From assembly GCA_035222895.1 (NCBI GenBank), contig JAVYIG010002734.1, forward strand, positions 166,846 to 230,845: a stretch of DNA of 64,000 bases. The letters run 5' to 3'. Below the pieces are notes generated by a model. The model saw only the letters and a list, made by a program, of their open reading frames with translations. It had not been told where the DNA came from and did no database searches. Positions within the stretch are counted from its first letter, which is position 1, and each line of letters starts with the position of its first letter. The translations under genes were made by a program, and so were the position numbers. Positions 36,213 through 47,388 of the stretch are shown here, piece after piece. Source of the stretch: Strongylocentrotus droebachiensis. Taxonomy: Eukaryota; Echinodermata; Echinoidea; Camarodonta; Strongylocentrotidae.

Positions 36213-36302
36213 TCACAACATTTCAAAATCATCAGCATAGTGGAGAGAGGTTTGTTGTTTCTTCAGTTCAGAGTGGTGTCTCCTGTTTTTAACCTTTGTT
36301 GA

Positions 36303-39300
36303 TCAGACTGGTAATGTACTTGACACAGCTTTCCCTGCTATCGAGGTGAACACTTTGGTGAAAAACTTGAGTCCAGTCTGTCCTCCTGGTATGTAGCTCA
36401 TGACATACCTGTGAATACAATGAATAAATACAGATATATTATGATAGTAATAATTGTTACATTAATATATAAATGTTTCTAAGCTTATCATTATGATCGT
36501 ATTAAATCCATTATTGATTCTGACAACACCATGACAAGTTAACCTTATGTTTGTTGAGGGAGAAGAAGTTGATTATATATGGTTTGATAAGATTCATTTG
36601 ATTAAACACAATTACTGTACCAGAGATAAAAGTGCATACAAACAAATCAATATGAATCTCATTTACAAGCGATGATAACATACACTTGGCTTGGGTCCAG
36701 ACTTCTTTATGTGGTTGGATTTCTTTTGTTACAGTTCTCATAACTTAGCTATTATACATTTTCTATCAAAATCATTAAATAGGCAGGTATTATTTATCAT
36801 TATGTAAAAAAATGTTTACATCATCATAAGAAGATTAGCTTGGAGAAAATCACCTACAACAACTCAACTCTGAAGATTTAATCTTCTAAAATTGACCACT
36901 ACAGTACAACACTCTACATTCAACATTATGATTTTTCTATAAAAAAAATTTAAACACTCACCATACTAATGCAAGCATTTGAAGAAGTGCACAAACTATT
37001 GTCATCAAGGTGACTTGTTTCTGAAGATAAAGAAAAAAAATGAGAAGAAAAAGAGCAGATTAACAGTATGAATACAATACTTTTTAACGCAGCATGATGC
37101 TAGCTCAAACTACTTTGACATGTAATGAATAGTCAGCTACATGTATGGTAATTTACTATGTCTAAATTTATTTGCTTGAGCATTTAAAAGTTTTTGTTTA
37201 CAAGACAAGAAGAGGAAAATATCATTAACGTATTTGCAACTGGTGCACATGTATTTTAAACATGTCATGGATCCAGGATTTAAAGTTTTTTTAAACAAAG
37301 CTAAACTCACTATCATAGAGAAGTAAAGCGTAGCAAACATTGTGCCAAAGTACGTCGCTGTAAAAGGGAATCTCTGTGCAGAACAAAGATGTTTCAGATG
37401 ATTCATTGGACCCCAGAGGAGAGAAAAACTGCAAGGAACAAAAGATAAGAAACATACAAATCAAAACATAAAGAATATTCCAAAAATTTGATAACAATAT
37501 TCCATTCTTGTGGAGCGTATAAAATGATATACATCTGTACTTAAGACCTACCTTTTTAAGACTTAATTATTATCATGCTTTGTTATCTATAATTTCAACT
37601 TGTAATATATATGAATGAAATCTTGAACCATAATTGTTGTATCGTTATTTAAGAATGAATTATAATGTTTATCTACATGTATCTACGGTAGTTACTGTTG
37701 TACTATTTTAGTTAAGATCTTGTCAGAATTTTTGTTTGAGGATACTTCAATAGTAGATGCATGTCATTAATTAAGCTTGTAATACAATGTAAAGTGCATA
37801 GAGACATACCTTGTATATTGCGCTATAGAAATATAATTTATTATTATTATTATTATGCCCTTCCAAAAGAACTTTGGAAATTGTTACTAGACTACCGGTA
37901 TAGCCCTGAGAAAATCACTTCATCAATTATTTCCTATTGTGTAGCCATTAACCTGACCTAGCTCATGAATGATAAAGGCAGATGAATGCAAAACGACACT
38001 TATTCGGACATAACCTTCGCATTTTCAATCAGGTGCTTAAACCACTCTTCTACATGACGTCTCTACTGATACTCAACCTGATTTAGTGACCACCTGTGCA
38101 TGGGTGTCGATCCTTACGTAATACCTATTCATCAGGGGGGGATGAATGAATAGATCGTCCCCCCCCCCCCCCCCCTGATGAATAGGTATCAGTTACGGAT
38201 CGACACCCATGCACCTGTGTATAAAAGACCACCTGTCTACAAATACAACATATTTTGTTCCCCTTGAAAATGGTTTCTCATTGAAAGATGTATTGAAGGA
38301 ATCTGTCTACAAAGACCATGTTTTGAGTTTTCCTAATTGTTCTGTCGCTACAGACAGGTTTGACTGTACAATGCAGTCTCCAAAATTTAGTGTTACACTT
38401 GTTGGATGTAAAAGAGAAGAGAACTTTTTATCAGGGCGGGGGAGGAGGTAATAATAATAATAATATTCCGCTTAACGCTTAATACAATGTCTCTAAGCGC
38501 TTTACAGATACACTATTACCCCGGTCATTGGATTCAGTGCTTGCCCGCACACAATGTGTGCACAATCTGCACTCCCAGGGAGCATTCCAGCCAGGCGTTT
38601 ACTTGACGCTCAAAAACTGTTTAACCAACAATGACGGTTGCATCCTACCAGGTACCCATTTAACACCTGGGTGGAGAGTAGCAAGTGCAGATTATTATCT
38701 TACCAAAGGATATAGTGCCGTGTCGGGATTCGAACGAACCCTTGACCATCGCATCTCCAGTCAGGGGCCGTAAACCACTCGGCCACGACACTCTCTCTGC
38801 CCGCCTCCCTGATCTGCCACTACAATCTTACCTGCCGACGGAGAAGACACTTCCCAATGTGTAGAGTAAAGCAAACTTTCTAGGTTTGACAACGATGAGT
38901 GGAGCGAAGGTCCAAGCCAGGACAAAACAGAACACACCAGCAGCAAGACACCCCATGAAACCAATGATCCTCTGCTGACGACTCTGTGTTAATTCAAAGC
39001 AACAAGAAATTCCAGTTACACGATTATGTATCTTAGAAAATATAAAGTAATGAAGATGGATGAATTATAGAAATTCCAGGTACATGATCATGTATCTTAG
39101 AAAATGAAAAGTAATGAAGATGGATGAATTATAGAGGGGGAACTCTCAGTTCTCACTTTAGCTGAAGTTGAGCAATAGCCCATGAAAGAGATCACACCCG
39201 CAAGACTAACAATGTCGGTCACCTAATCCCTAACCAAAATTTGACAGCACCCAAGAAAGTCTCAAGGGCTGTTAGTTGATTGGACTAAAGTCTTGGGGAG

Positions 39301-40184
39301 TTCACAGCTACATGTACATCAGTGCAATGTATAATTCATTTCAGGATTTTCACACAAGTCAATTGAAAAAAATTGACATCACTGGTCGAGTTATGAAATT
39401 TTGAGAGACACACATCTCAAAGACCATGTGTATAGTCTATATATTAACCAGGATGACAACATGTAATTTGCTTTACACTTGGTTCAAACTGAGTGATATA
39501 TGGACTTGCAGCATCTCAGGATATGGCTTGGTAGGATCAAAGCTCATCTGCACATTAAAAATGCAGGTACGTATTTCATTAAACATATGAGGGAGAATTT
39601 GCCACTGGATTTTTTTTTTCTTTCTTGAGACACCCATCCCCCCCCCCTACATACACATGTATGGGATATATTTAGCGACAAAGCTGCTATACATCCGTTT
39701 CAATCTCTTCTCTTGTTTCTCTTTCTTTTCTTTGATCATATCCTTGATTATTTATTGTGAATTACCATTTTATTTACATGTATTATATGTCATGCTTTTT
39801 TATATATCTTTTGTAAATTCGATTTGTTTCAGCCTCTGGCTGCTATTTAAATGTTTTTTAATCAATAAACAATATCAAATCAAATCGAATCAAATACACT
39901 ACATTGAATCTTACCAAAGATGGACAGAATGGATCTTTTTCTGCTTGTGTGAACCAGCCGTTAGTGTCTCCTCCATCCTTGCTTTCTTTGGGTGTACCAC
40001 CAGTCAGCAGGTTTCCCGATGCTTCCACATCACCGTCCCTGTGGCCATTCTTTGACCCTGAGAACCAGGATGTCATTGAGTTCATGGTGCTCTTTGCTCC
40101 AGACGACAAGGAGCCGCTGGATTGGGAGAGGGACTTGGATGAGGTCGAAAGGTACGACTGGAGATCAGATTTCAAATCCGCCAT
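36303..40184 (-). CDS. SFT2D3: SFT2 domain vesicle transport protein (SFT2D3-like)
   Basis: Member of the SFT2/Got1 family, small four-pass proteins of the Golgi and endosome-derived vesicles implicated in vesicle fusion. Exons in reading order: 40184-39915, 38983-38832, 37428-37311, 37020-36962, 36408-36303 (TGA at 36305-36303); phases close to give 234 aa. Residues 1-87 are hydrophilic and Ser/Gly-rich, starting MADLKSDLQSYLSTSSK, like the N-terminus of SFT2D3 (MADL..QLQEYL). PFCPSLSRQQR at about 85-95 precedes membrane helix 1 (97-121), then KPRKFALLYTLGS (123-135) and WGPMNHL (146-152), the family core. Helices 3 and 4 cover about 166-204, followed by YIPGG and a basic tail. The long N-terminus and MADL start favour SFT2D3 over SFT2D1/2. 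A tRNA-derived SINE lies 38 bp from exon 2 in intron 1. Confidence 0.86.
37535..37857 (+). mobile_element. 3' end of a CR1/L2-type LINE or its SINE
   Basis: CTTAAGACCTACCTTTTTAA reads as LKTYLFK followed by stop, the usual end of CR1/L2 ORFs, then AT-rich 3' UTR, GTAAAGTGCATAGAGACATA...GCGCTATAGAAATATAATTT and (ATT)n. Antisense in SFT2D3-like intron 2. Confidence 0.6.
38099..38211. mobile_element. 113-bp hairpin transposon with 8-bp target duplication
   Basis: Near-perfect inverse arms CATGGGTGTCGATCC... / ...GGATCGACACCCATG joined by G and C runs. Flanked by CACCTGTG at 38091-38098 and 38212-38219. An 8-bp duplication points to hAT-type insertion. It lies next to a TACAGTCAAACCTG-type MITE and seems to have inserted in or beside it. 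Confidence 0.88.
38222..38373 (-). mobile_element. TACAGTCAAACCTG MITE, copy 3 (minus)
   Basis: AAAGACCACCTGTCTACAAA, CCTTGAAAATGGTTTCTCAT, AAAGACCATGTTTTGAG and terminal CAGACAGGTTTGACTGTA match the reverse of the copy at 51572-51719. The far end is interrupted by the 113-bp hairpin. Confidence 0.82.
38449..38793 (-). mobile_element. tRNA(Ser)-derived SINE, family A variant
   Basis: On the minus strand it starts GAGTGTCGTGGCCGAGTGGT, the A-box region of a serine-type tRNA, then GTTCGAATCCCGACACGGCA (B box), the family body (CCACCCAGGTGTTAAATGGG) and a tail GTAAAGCGCTTAGAGACATT...(ATT)n. Near full length. In SFT2D3-like intron 1, sense to the gene and 38 bp from exon 2. Confidence 0.88.
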
Positions 40185-41051
40185 GATGGCTTGGGTTCTC
40201 AGAATTTGTGGTGGAGAAAGACGCTGCCTTGTTTTTTTCTCAATCCATTTGTAACTGCAACTGCACTGGTTCAAGATAATGCTAGGAACACTCTTCTAAA
40301 TGTAGATTTAACTCGAGTTTTAGCTGGATTCGATTCCCACTTTGCCCGGGTCCCTTGTCAAATTTATTCCAATGTTCAACTTCAGGTCAAACTTGAGGCA
40401 AGGACCAATTGACCAAGGTCAATCATACGTTGAACTTCTCTGTCAGCTGGATACTCTACACTCTACAGTGTGGAAAGGAAAAAGAAAAGTGGAATGATAA
40501 TTACTACCTTTTTGATAAAGTCCAATCTTAAAGATAAAGTTGAGTTCTGGTCATGCAATTGCATTGTGAAAGAAAATGTGTGGAATTGATCAGAAAAAGT
40601 TGATCATGTAGCATGTAGTATTGGTGTGTACTGCAAGGTTCTGGAGTCATCAAAATCATAATAAATTTGACCCAGTCTTGGCAAAGTAACAAGCACTGTA
40701 CACAGAAATATGTATATGGGACTAGTCACAATTGGTGTCAGGCCTACAGTGTATTTACCTTGATTTCCTTATCTTTCTATGCTCATTACTCAGCCAGTAT
40801 ACATTTTCTACCAAAATTGTTGGGCAAATGACATTTATTTGTAATCTTGAACATTCAGTGTAAGTTTCGTTTGATTCTGTGATAATTCATTTTATTTTTG
40901 AAACAACTGCAGAAAACCCTGCTGCTGCACATTATTATACCCTATCACTTATCCTACCAGATACCCTGTGTGCGCATTCCATTTTTGGAATTTTTACCAG
41001 AACTCAAGTTTATCTTTAATATGACACGTCACAAGAGAAGGCAGTTTGGTG

Positions 41052-41547
41052 CTAGTTCAGAAGTCTAGCCAAAATTTGACCCGTATAACTCCGGCGTGGA
41101 GATACTAAAACATACCCCATAAGAAGTAAATATTCATTAAATAAGTATTAAAGGTCATGATTTAAAAAGTCAATATGTTCGTTACCTGTTTCGTGTCAAT
41201 TTTCTTTTCTTTTTCAGAGTATTTTTCCTAAAAATAAAGACTTATAATAGACCCTATGCACTTTCTCACGGGATTCATGGCAAACTGCAGCACAATACAA
41301 ATTTTGCATACCGTACCGACGGTGGGGTGCAGGCGCGCACGTGTGTTCCATTTACAGTCGCTAGCTGAACACACGCGCACGCCCGCACCCATGGCACACC
41401 GTCGGTACGGTATGCAATTGTATTGTAAACCATGACCTTTATTTGGACATTTGATGAATATTTACTTTCTTTTGGGTATGATTTTAGTAGGGTCTCCACG
41501 CGCACGCCAGAGTTACGGGTCAAATTTTGGCTAGGCTTCTAAACTAG
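41052..41547. mobile_element. Foldback element with long imperfect arms
   Basis: Left CTAGTTCAGAAGTCTAGCCA and AAATTTGACCCGT mirror right ACGGGTCAAATTTTGGCTAG and CTTCTAAACTAG; inner arms CATACCGTACCGACGGTG / CACCGTCGGTACGGTATG also pair. The centre is GCTAGC near 41360. The left arm has about 130 extra bp (about 41165-41290). Non-coding. Confidence 0.8.
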
Positions 41548-41734
41548 GTCTAGCGTCTGCAATTTTTTAACTACCGTTTTTTTGAATTTTTACACAGGGT
41601 GCTAACAATAACATGTAATGAGTGCACAAAGTTGTCTGCCAATGTGTTGCATGCCCTTACCATGAACATGGCTGGCTGGTTTGTCTTCACTGCACTCCTG
41701 CAGCTGCAGTGCACTGTATTCCCTGTAGACCTAC

Positions 41735-42007
41735 TATACACCGATTCGGGCGACTTCTGGTGGAAGTGCGCCCTCATAAGGTGACGCCATAACTGGGGGG
41801 CGTCTGACTGCAGCTAGTTAGCTTACATTGCATTGCAGCGCATGCAAAAGCGCAGCGCGCGAAAATATATGCAAGAAAATTAAGCACTGACGTAGTGCAG
41901 TTTGATACCGTATGTTGCATTGACCTAACCCTACGGAGAAGCCCCCCAGTTATAGCGCCGCCACCGGCGGGCAGGTACATAAAACCCCCAAACCGAATCG
42001 GTGTATA
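41735..42007. mobile_element. 273-bp TA-flanked MITE
   Basis: Ends TATACACCGATTCGG and CCGAATCGGTGTATA are inverse copies, with TA at the tips as in Tc1/mariner-type insertions. A second inverse pair ACGCCATAACTGGGGGG / CCCCCCAGTTATAGCG lies inside. It abuts the left piece of the old repeat at 42008. Confidence 0.8.
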
Positions 42008-42030
42008 GGCCACTCCAGCAAAGCATAGAG

Positions 42031-42909
42031 TAGGGAGGCCAATGCCCGGGCGTAAGGCTTGTACGCCTACGATTTGTGCGCTCGTCGTCCAAGTCAGAAA
42101 ATTACCAGAAGAAAATAAAAGGGGAAAAAAAAGAAAACAAATATCTATGGAATAAAATGTATAACAAATACACAATTACACACTCCACAACATACCTATA
42201 ATCACGGATCTGTAATGGTCTTTCACCATTTGTTGACGATCTTGCAGATTTTGATGTATTTTGATCCAATAATTGCGCTAGCAGACGAAAATAACGGGCG
42301 CACGAGAGAAACTAGACGGGTCCTAGAGGGCGATGAGGTTAGCTCACTAAAATCCTTCTCAATGACTGAAGGTAGCGCCTAAAAATATGGAATCAATTTA
42401 ATATCAAAGAACTTTTGATAGAGATTAACATATCAGTTGTGCACAAATGTCACTTTTAACAACTAGAAAATATAACGAAAAAGGATTATATCTTTTTAAT
42501 TGCAGATTTTTACAAACTGCACAATCAAAGGTAGATAGAGTACGATGTTTTTGTCAATCTTGCGTTGGTTTGAGCCCCATAGCTAGAGCCATCTCAAATT
42601 GGGGAGCAAAACTGTGAACAAACACGTCATTGTTCCAGCCCAAAATAGAAGTCTTGCGACATCATGATATCAATATGTATGAGGTCCGGTCTCATCGCGC
42701 GCAAAACAAATTTGACGTAGTCTCACACATAGTACCTTTTTCTCAGCACTAGACACCAGTGTCGTGCAGTAATGTATGAGAAGTGTAAAAAAAGACATTT
42801 CAGTAAAAAAAAAAAGTCTACGTGAGCAGTCTATACTCCAATTGAGAAGTGTAATGAATGCCATGATTTGAACGTGTGTGTTTTAGTGTATGATATCATC
42901 ATGGTTAGT

Positions 42910-42943
<34 letters not shown>

Positions 42944-43620
42944 AATATCTCCGTCAGTACACGTCTATCAATGCGTGCAGTCCTATTGACTATGTTTGAT
43001 TCCGTATTGTGTTCGCTGCAACTGTTGGATTTATCGATCGTATTGTGTTCGCTGCAACTGTTGGATTTTGCAGTGTCAGATTGATCTTTACTCATGAGGA
43101 AATAATTGGAATACATATCAAAACTAAGGTAGGCCTATTTATTTATTTCAATCATTTTCTTAATTTACAATGAGTGGTTTTCGAGCTTTCTCTCATTATG
43201 GCATGGCTAGCATGGCTCGATTGCGGCTTGCATGCAATTACCGTACGTGGACGGCCTGTAGTACTGTGTCGGTGTGTGCGACTAATTCAAGGCTAGCCGG
43301 TGATGATGAATGTACTTTCGCGCGAAGTTTTGAACTTGTTGTCCGGGCAATGACCATGATGACACGACCATTCCCTCGGGCCTGTCTAATTCTCGACGTA
43401 ATTTTTGGGACCATGAAATTGATTGTTTCAAGGCTCTTGCGTACGGCCAAGCGTAGAAGGAAGGGAGTGCTTAAAAGCTGGATATCTCCTATTTTATGGA
43501 ACTTCTGGAGTCGGCAGATGGGTGAGTTTTCTTAGTGAAAGTAAATGCTTTCTTTTAATCTTTGTTTTATTTTAAACAAATTCGTAATTAAAAAGTTAGA
43601 TTTGGGCATTGGCCTCCCTA
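42031..43620. mobile_element. 1.59-kb inverted-repeat DNA transposon in repeat R (hAT-like)
   Basis: Terminal inverted repeats TAGGGAGGCCAATGCCC / GGGCATTGGCCTCCCTA (17 bp, perfect). Flanked by CATAGAG at 42024-42030 and 43621-43627; the sister copy of R has this sequence once, as an empty site. Contains a (GA)n tract at 42909-42936 and an unrecognised open frame at 43170-43535. No transposase motif seen, so it is probably non-autonomous. Confidence 0.85.
43170..43535 (+). other. Unrecognised 121-codon open frame inside a transposon
   Basis: Starts MSGFRAFSHYGMASMARLRL, has a basic stretch RTAKRRRKG near residue 95 and ends just past a good donor-like GGTGAGTTTT at 43519. No family recognised and no known transposase signature. 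It could be a first exon of a decayed transposon gene, or chance. Confidence 0.25.
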
Positions 43621-43956
43621 CATAGAGAGTCAATGCTAATGCCTATTTACCTCTAACACTGCATGCTTGCTGTGAGGCAGGTATTATTATACCCATACAC
43701 AAATATACACACCACACAATATCGCATAGACTGTACACAATCATTTCGATGCAGCTGTAAGCAAAGTTTGACACGTCACTAGATTTACAATTTGAATTTT
43801 TAAATTATTCTTTTTAACATCAGTAAGTTAAAAAAAATGTATTTTACTGCTATTTAGGTGTCATCAATTGTCACTAAAGTACCGATTTTGAGTGAAATCA
43901 GTTGAGTTTTGTACAGTGGTGTTTGATATGTTGAGAATCAAAAGCACAGCTTTACT

Positions 43957-45729
43957 TAGACAGCAATAACCATCTGATTTGGGTCATTTCTTTAATAAAA
44001 CTGACATTTGTTGTCATTCCCCAATACAGATGGCAACCCAGAGATCTCGTACCGTGGGGGTAAATTAGAGCCACAGCGTAACAGCTTTTCGTTACCGACA
44101 TTTTTCCCCCGATTTTCTTTATTTAGATCTAATTTCCTGATTTCTAAATCAGATGTAAATTAGGTCGGTCTATAGAGTAGAGTCTCCGGTTTGCGGCATG
44201 GCCCGGTTTGCGGCCAGGGGTATCACTTTTCAAAATAAAATAAAAATGACTCGATAATAATCATTGAAACCTACCGTGGATTCCCCGGTAAGTTCTGCGC
44301 TGCCGAAAACGTCCGTAGCAGATGCTCCTGTCGGTACGGAGTATCCGTCAGCGATGTCGGAAATCTACGGCACCAGTCGGCGATGAAAATTCCAGCAGGT
44401 GCTTACTTTTAAGTTAAGAGATCGAGGCATGACTAGATCATTATTGTAGCTCTATTTGTCCGATATTTGTCCGATTGGAGGTGAAATTTGATGTTTTTGT
44501 GGAAGTATGATGGCTGTGGTCTGTCTCCTATCGCAGATATTTTGATTGTGCCACCGCATGGCCAGTTGCATGGGGTGGCCGCAAACCGGCACGTAATTAC
44601 GTGATTTTCTGGTTTGCGGCGGGGGGTGTTAATACACACATAACATGCGGGATCGTGTATGATGGTATGTGTGCTGATGTGTGTACCCGCTGTGACCCAA
44701 TAGTTTCTACTAGTACGTACCCCCGTATGGGATGATCCATTCAGTAAAAAGGTGAAATTATTTAAAACTTGAAAAATTTACCGTAGCAACAGATAAACAT
44801 GAGAATTTGGGTTACCCGTAGTAATTTGGTATATGCTTTGATCGTGACGTAGCGCATAAAGCTTTGTGACGTACGCGTGCCGCAAACCGGGTTACGCACG
44901 GCCGCAAACCGGGCAACTTTTACGTCTTCTAAAGTGGACAGTACTGACCACACTGTGGGTCAGTTACGTTATTTGTGCCTTCTATTTAATAACTAAATAT
45001 ATGAACTCTCTATTGGCGGTATTGAAGTATTCTGTGAGTAATTGCATACAAAATAAAATCGGCAATTCCCACTGGACGGCCGCACACCGGAGCCGCTACT
45101 CTATATCTCCTAATTACAGTTTTCAAAATTTGCTAACCTATTATAGAATGTGAAATTTTCGGACTTACTTATATGAATTATCCAATTTGTTCCTCAGAAC
45201 CGCGAAGCACTTACGTTCATGCATTCGAAATATTACCCGGCGGCCGATATATTTCTGGGTCCACCTACCAAAACATAGCCAATGGCCAATCAGAGCACTC
45301 GTTTCGTGGGAGTTCGTTGGTCAAGCCGGGCCGACTCGTACATGTATGTAGCTACGGTAGCTATTGACGTTCGAAAAGAAAAAATTAATATTCATCAACT
45401 AAAACCAAGACGGATAATGTTGACGAGACTTTCTCGGATTAATCATTAATTTAGGATCTAAATGAGCAAGCTATCGTAAGTCAAATAAGCTATATATATG
45501 TTATTTTTAATTAGACTCTAATTATTGTCATATTGCAGCATGTGTGAGGATGTAAAAGAGTGAAAATCTCGTAGCATATCTCATTCATCGCGGTCCTGCC
45601 GAACCGAACCATTGGTTCCGTACAGTCCCGATAGGACAATCTTCAGTCTCTATAATCGGAGGTCTAGTGGAGCCAGACGTAGTCTCAGTGGAACAACCGA
45701 CGATTAGAGAGACTGAAGTTTTCGGTCTA
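43957..45729. mobile_element. 1.77-kb insertion in repeat R with 8-9 bp target duplication
   Basis: AGCTTTACT at 43948-43956 and again at 45730-45738; the sister copy of R is uninterrupted here. Element tips TAGAC and GTCTA are inverse, but the terminal repeat is very short. Near the right tip lies a hairpin CTTCAGTCTCTATAATCG / CGATTAGAGAGACTGAAG (45641-45719). It contains the nested element at 44171-45105. No coding capacity recognised. Confidence 0.72.
44171..45105. mobile_element. 935-bp TA-flanked element with repeated GGTTTGCGGC motif
   Basis: Ends TATAGAGTAG and CTACTCTATA are inverse; next to them CTCCGGTTTGCGGC at the left pairs with GCCGCACACCGGAG at the right. CCGGTTTGCGGC or its complement occurs at least six times: twice at each end and in a central palindrome around 44570-44625. 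Non-coding; probably a nested non-autonomous DNA element. Confidence 0.72.
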
Positions 45730-46499
45730 AGCTTTACTACACAGCCAGGATAGTGATGCTCCTATGTGTGCTATAGGCCTAGGCCTAGACCATGTAAAAG
45801 TTAGACTGTATTCACGCCTACGGATTAATAACACAGTAAGATTTATACTAATTAGTAGGGCTACATTACCATGCAGACTGTCGTATTCTCTTGAAACAAA
45901 TCCTCCGTAATACAGGATCAGGTGATTGCGAAAACGGAAGTCGAGAAAATCCAGAATAACGTCGATTCCGTAATTTAAATAAAATTTAAAAACACAACAG
46001 TTTGCGTAAAGTTACACGTTCACGATCACAACTCAGCAAACTAATATTAGCATCAGACGCTGAAATTAATATTTTTCTTTGAAATTCAACAATAAGTATG
46101 ACATTCGATCACAAATGTGATTCACTTCTTTTCACATGTTTACACTATTATTTCTTTTAATTCATGATTTTTATGCAATGTTTTAAGGAATAAATAAACA
46201 GCAGTACATGATATATGATTTCATTTTTAAATATGAGAAACTGTTAATAGACTAGTCTTCAAAATATAAAAAAGTGGGGGGGGGGGGCAAAACGCATTTT
46301 TGCCACCCCAAAACGCCCCCCCCCCCCCCCTCAAAAAAAAAAAAAAAAAAGCAGTATTAGAGTAAAGATGGTTTTTATTTTTTAACCCAAAAGAACATAA
46401 CAATAATAATAACCTGATTTAAATGAAGTATAAAATTCCATTGCGCATGCTACCTATCAATGGAGGTTTTTATAATAGCGATACGCGCATATCGTGGAC

Positions 46500-46628
46500 C
46501 AGGGGCGTACGCAGGGGGGGGGGGTTTTGGGGTTCAAACCCCCCCTTTGGTATTTTAATGTATGTAAACCCCCCCTAAAAAAACTTAAAACCCCCCCCTT
46601 TGGATTTTTTTTTTTTTTTTTTTTTTAT

Positions 46629-46663
<35 letters not shown>

Positions 46664-46989
46664 ATACCCACGGCTAACCTAAATAAGGTGACCTTACCCC
46701 CCCCCCCCCCCAACGATAAAAAATGTCAAATTTTGAAATTTTGAGACCCCAAAAAAAAAAAAAAGTGTCCGCTTACCCCCCCCCCCCCCCCCCTCCCCCC
46801 CCCCCCCACTGAGCGACTTTCCGGCCGGCTGAGTCGTTGCGATTTTTTTTTGACCTCCAAAAAAAAAAAAAAAGTGTCCGCTTACCCCCCCCCCCCCACT
46901 GAGCGACTTTTCGGCCGGCGCGATTTTCAAATTTTCGGGAGCAAAATATTTAAAACCCCCCCCTTGAAAAAATCCTGCGTACGCCCCTG
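46500..46989. mobile_element. 490-bp hAT-type element with 8-bp target duplication
   Basis: Ends CAGGGGCGTACGCAGG and CCTGCGTACGCCCCTG are perfect inverse copies, flanked by TCGTGGAC at 46492-46499 and 46990-46997. The interior is poly-C/poly-A with a tandem block AAAGTGTCCGCTTACCCC... CACTGAGCGACTTTCCGGCC repeated at about 46760 and 46872. Non-autonomous. Confidence 0.92.
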
Positions 46990-47388
46990 TCGTGGACATA
47001 TTGTGAGAGAATGGGAAAGCGTGTCTGTTTTTTGTTATTGGGGTGAGAAGCTCATGAGCACCTGGACGCTGGCGTACTGATGGGGGGGGGGGGGGGTATT
47101 TTTTATTCGATACCAGTGATTTAAAAATGTTGCTGAAATGACATGATTTTCCGGTATTTTTTCTCAATTTTTTTGTAAGTCATACCTTTTTATGCGTTTG
47201 TTGGAAAATTAGAAATTCCTAAATTTACAGTCGGGCGAAAAATATGCTTATTTAGAAGCCTTTATGTCAGGGTCTGCAGCTCGTGGGCTCGAGCCCCCCT
47301 CACTTTTTGAAAAAGTTTGTTACAGAGAAAAAGAAAGAAAGAGAGAGAGAAAAAATAGGTGACCTGCCAATGTCACAAATGTCAAAAT

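Larger units (their letters stand above)
33902..36302. other. Intergenic region between SRPRB and the SFT2D3-like gene
   Basis: Should contain the SRPRB promoter and the SFT2D3-like 3' UTR. Holds a 33-base C run at 34260-34292, an AATTG/CAATT repeat near 34867-34920 that resembles an inverted retroposon tail, a small MITE and a SINE (listed). No core promoter motif could be assigned. Confidence 0.55.
42008..45790. repeat. Old dispersed repeat R, copy A, split by insertions
   Basis: Pieces 42008-42030, 43621-43956 and 45739-45790 match in order the sister copy at 59635-61640. Shared blocks: CACTCCAGCAAAGCATAGAG, AATATACACACCACACAATA, GCAGCTGTAAGCAAAGTTTG, TCATCAATTGTCACTAAAGT and ACACAGCCAGGATAGTGATG. 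Nature of R unknown; it has no coding frame. Confidence 0.85.

Noticed and set aside
38720-38793. Possible serine tRNA gene (minus)
   Set aside because: Head is continuous with the SINE body and tail; the variable arm and acceptor stem are not intact.
46694-47167. 157-codon Gly/Pro-rich frame (minus)
   Set aside because: Translation of C and A runs inside and beside a hAT-type element.
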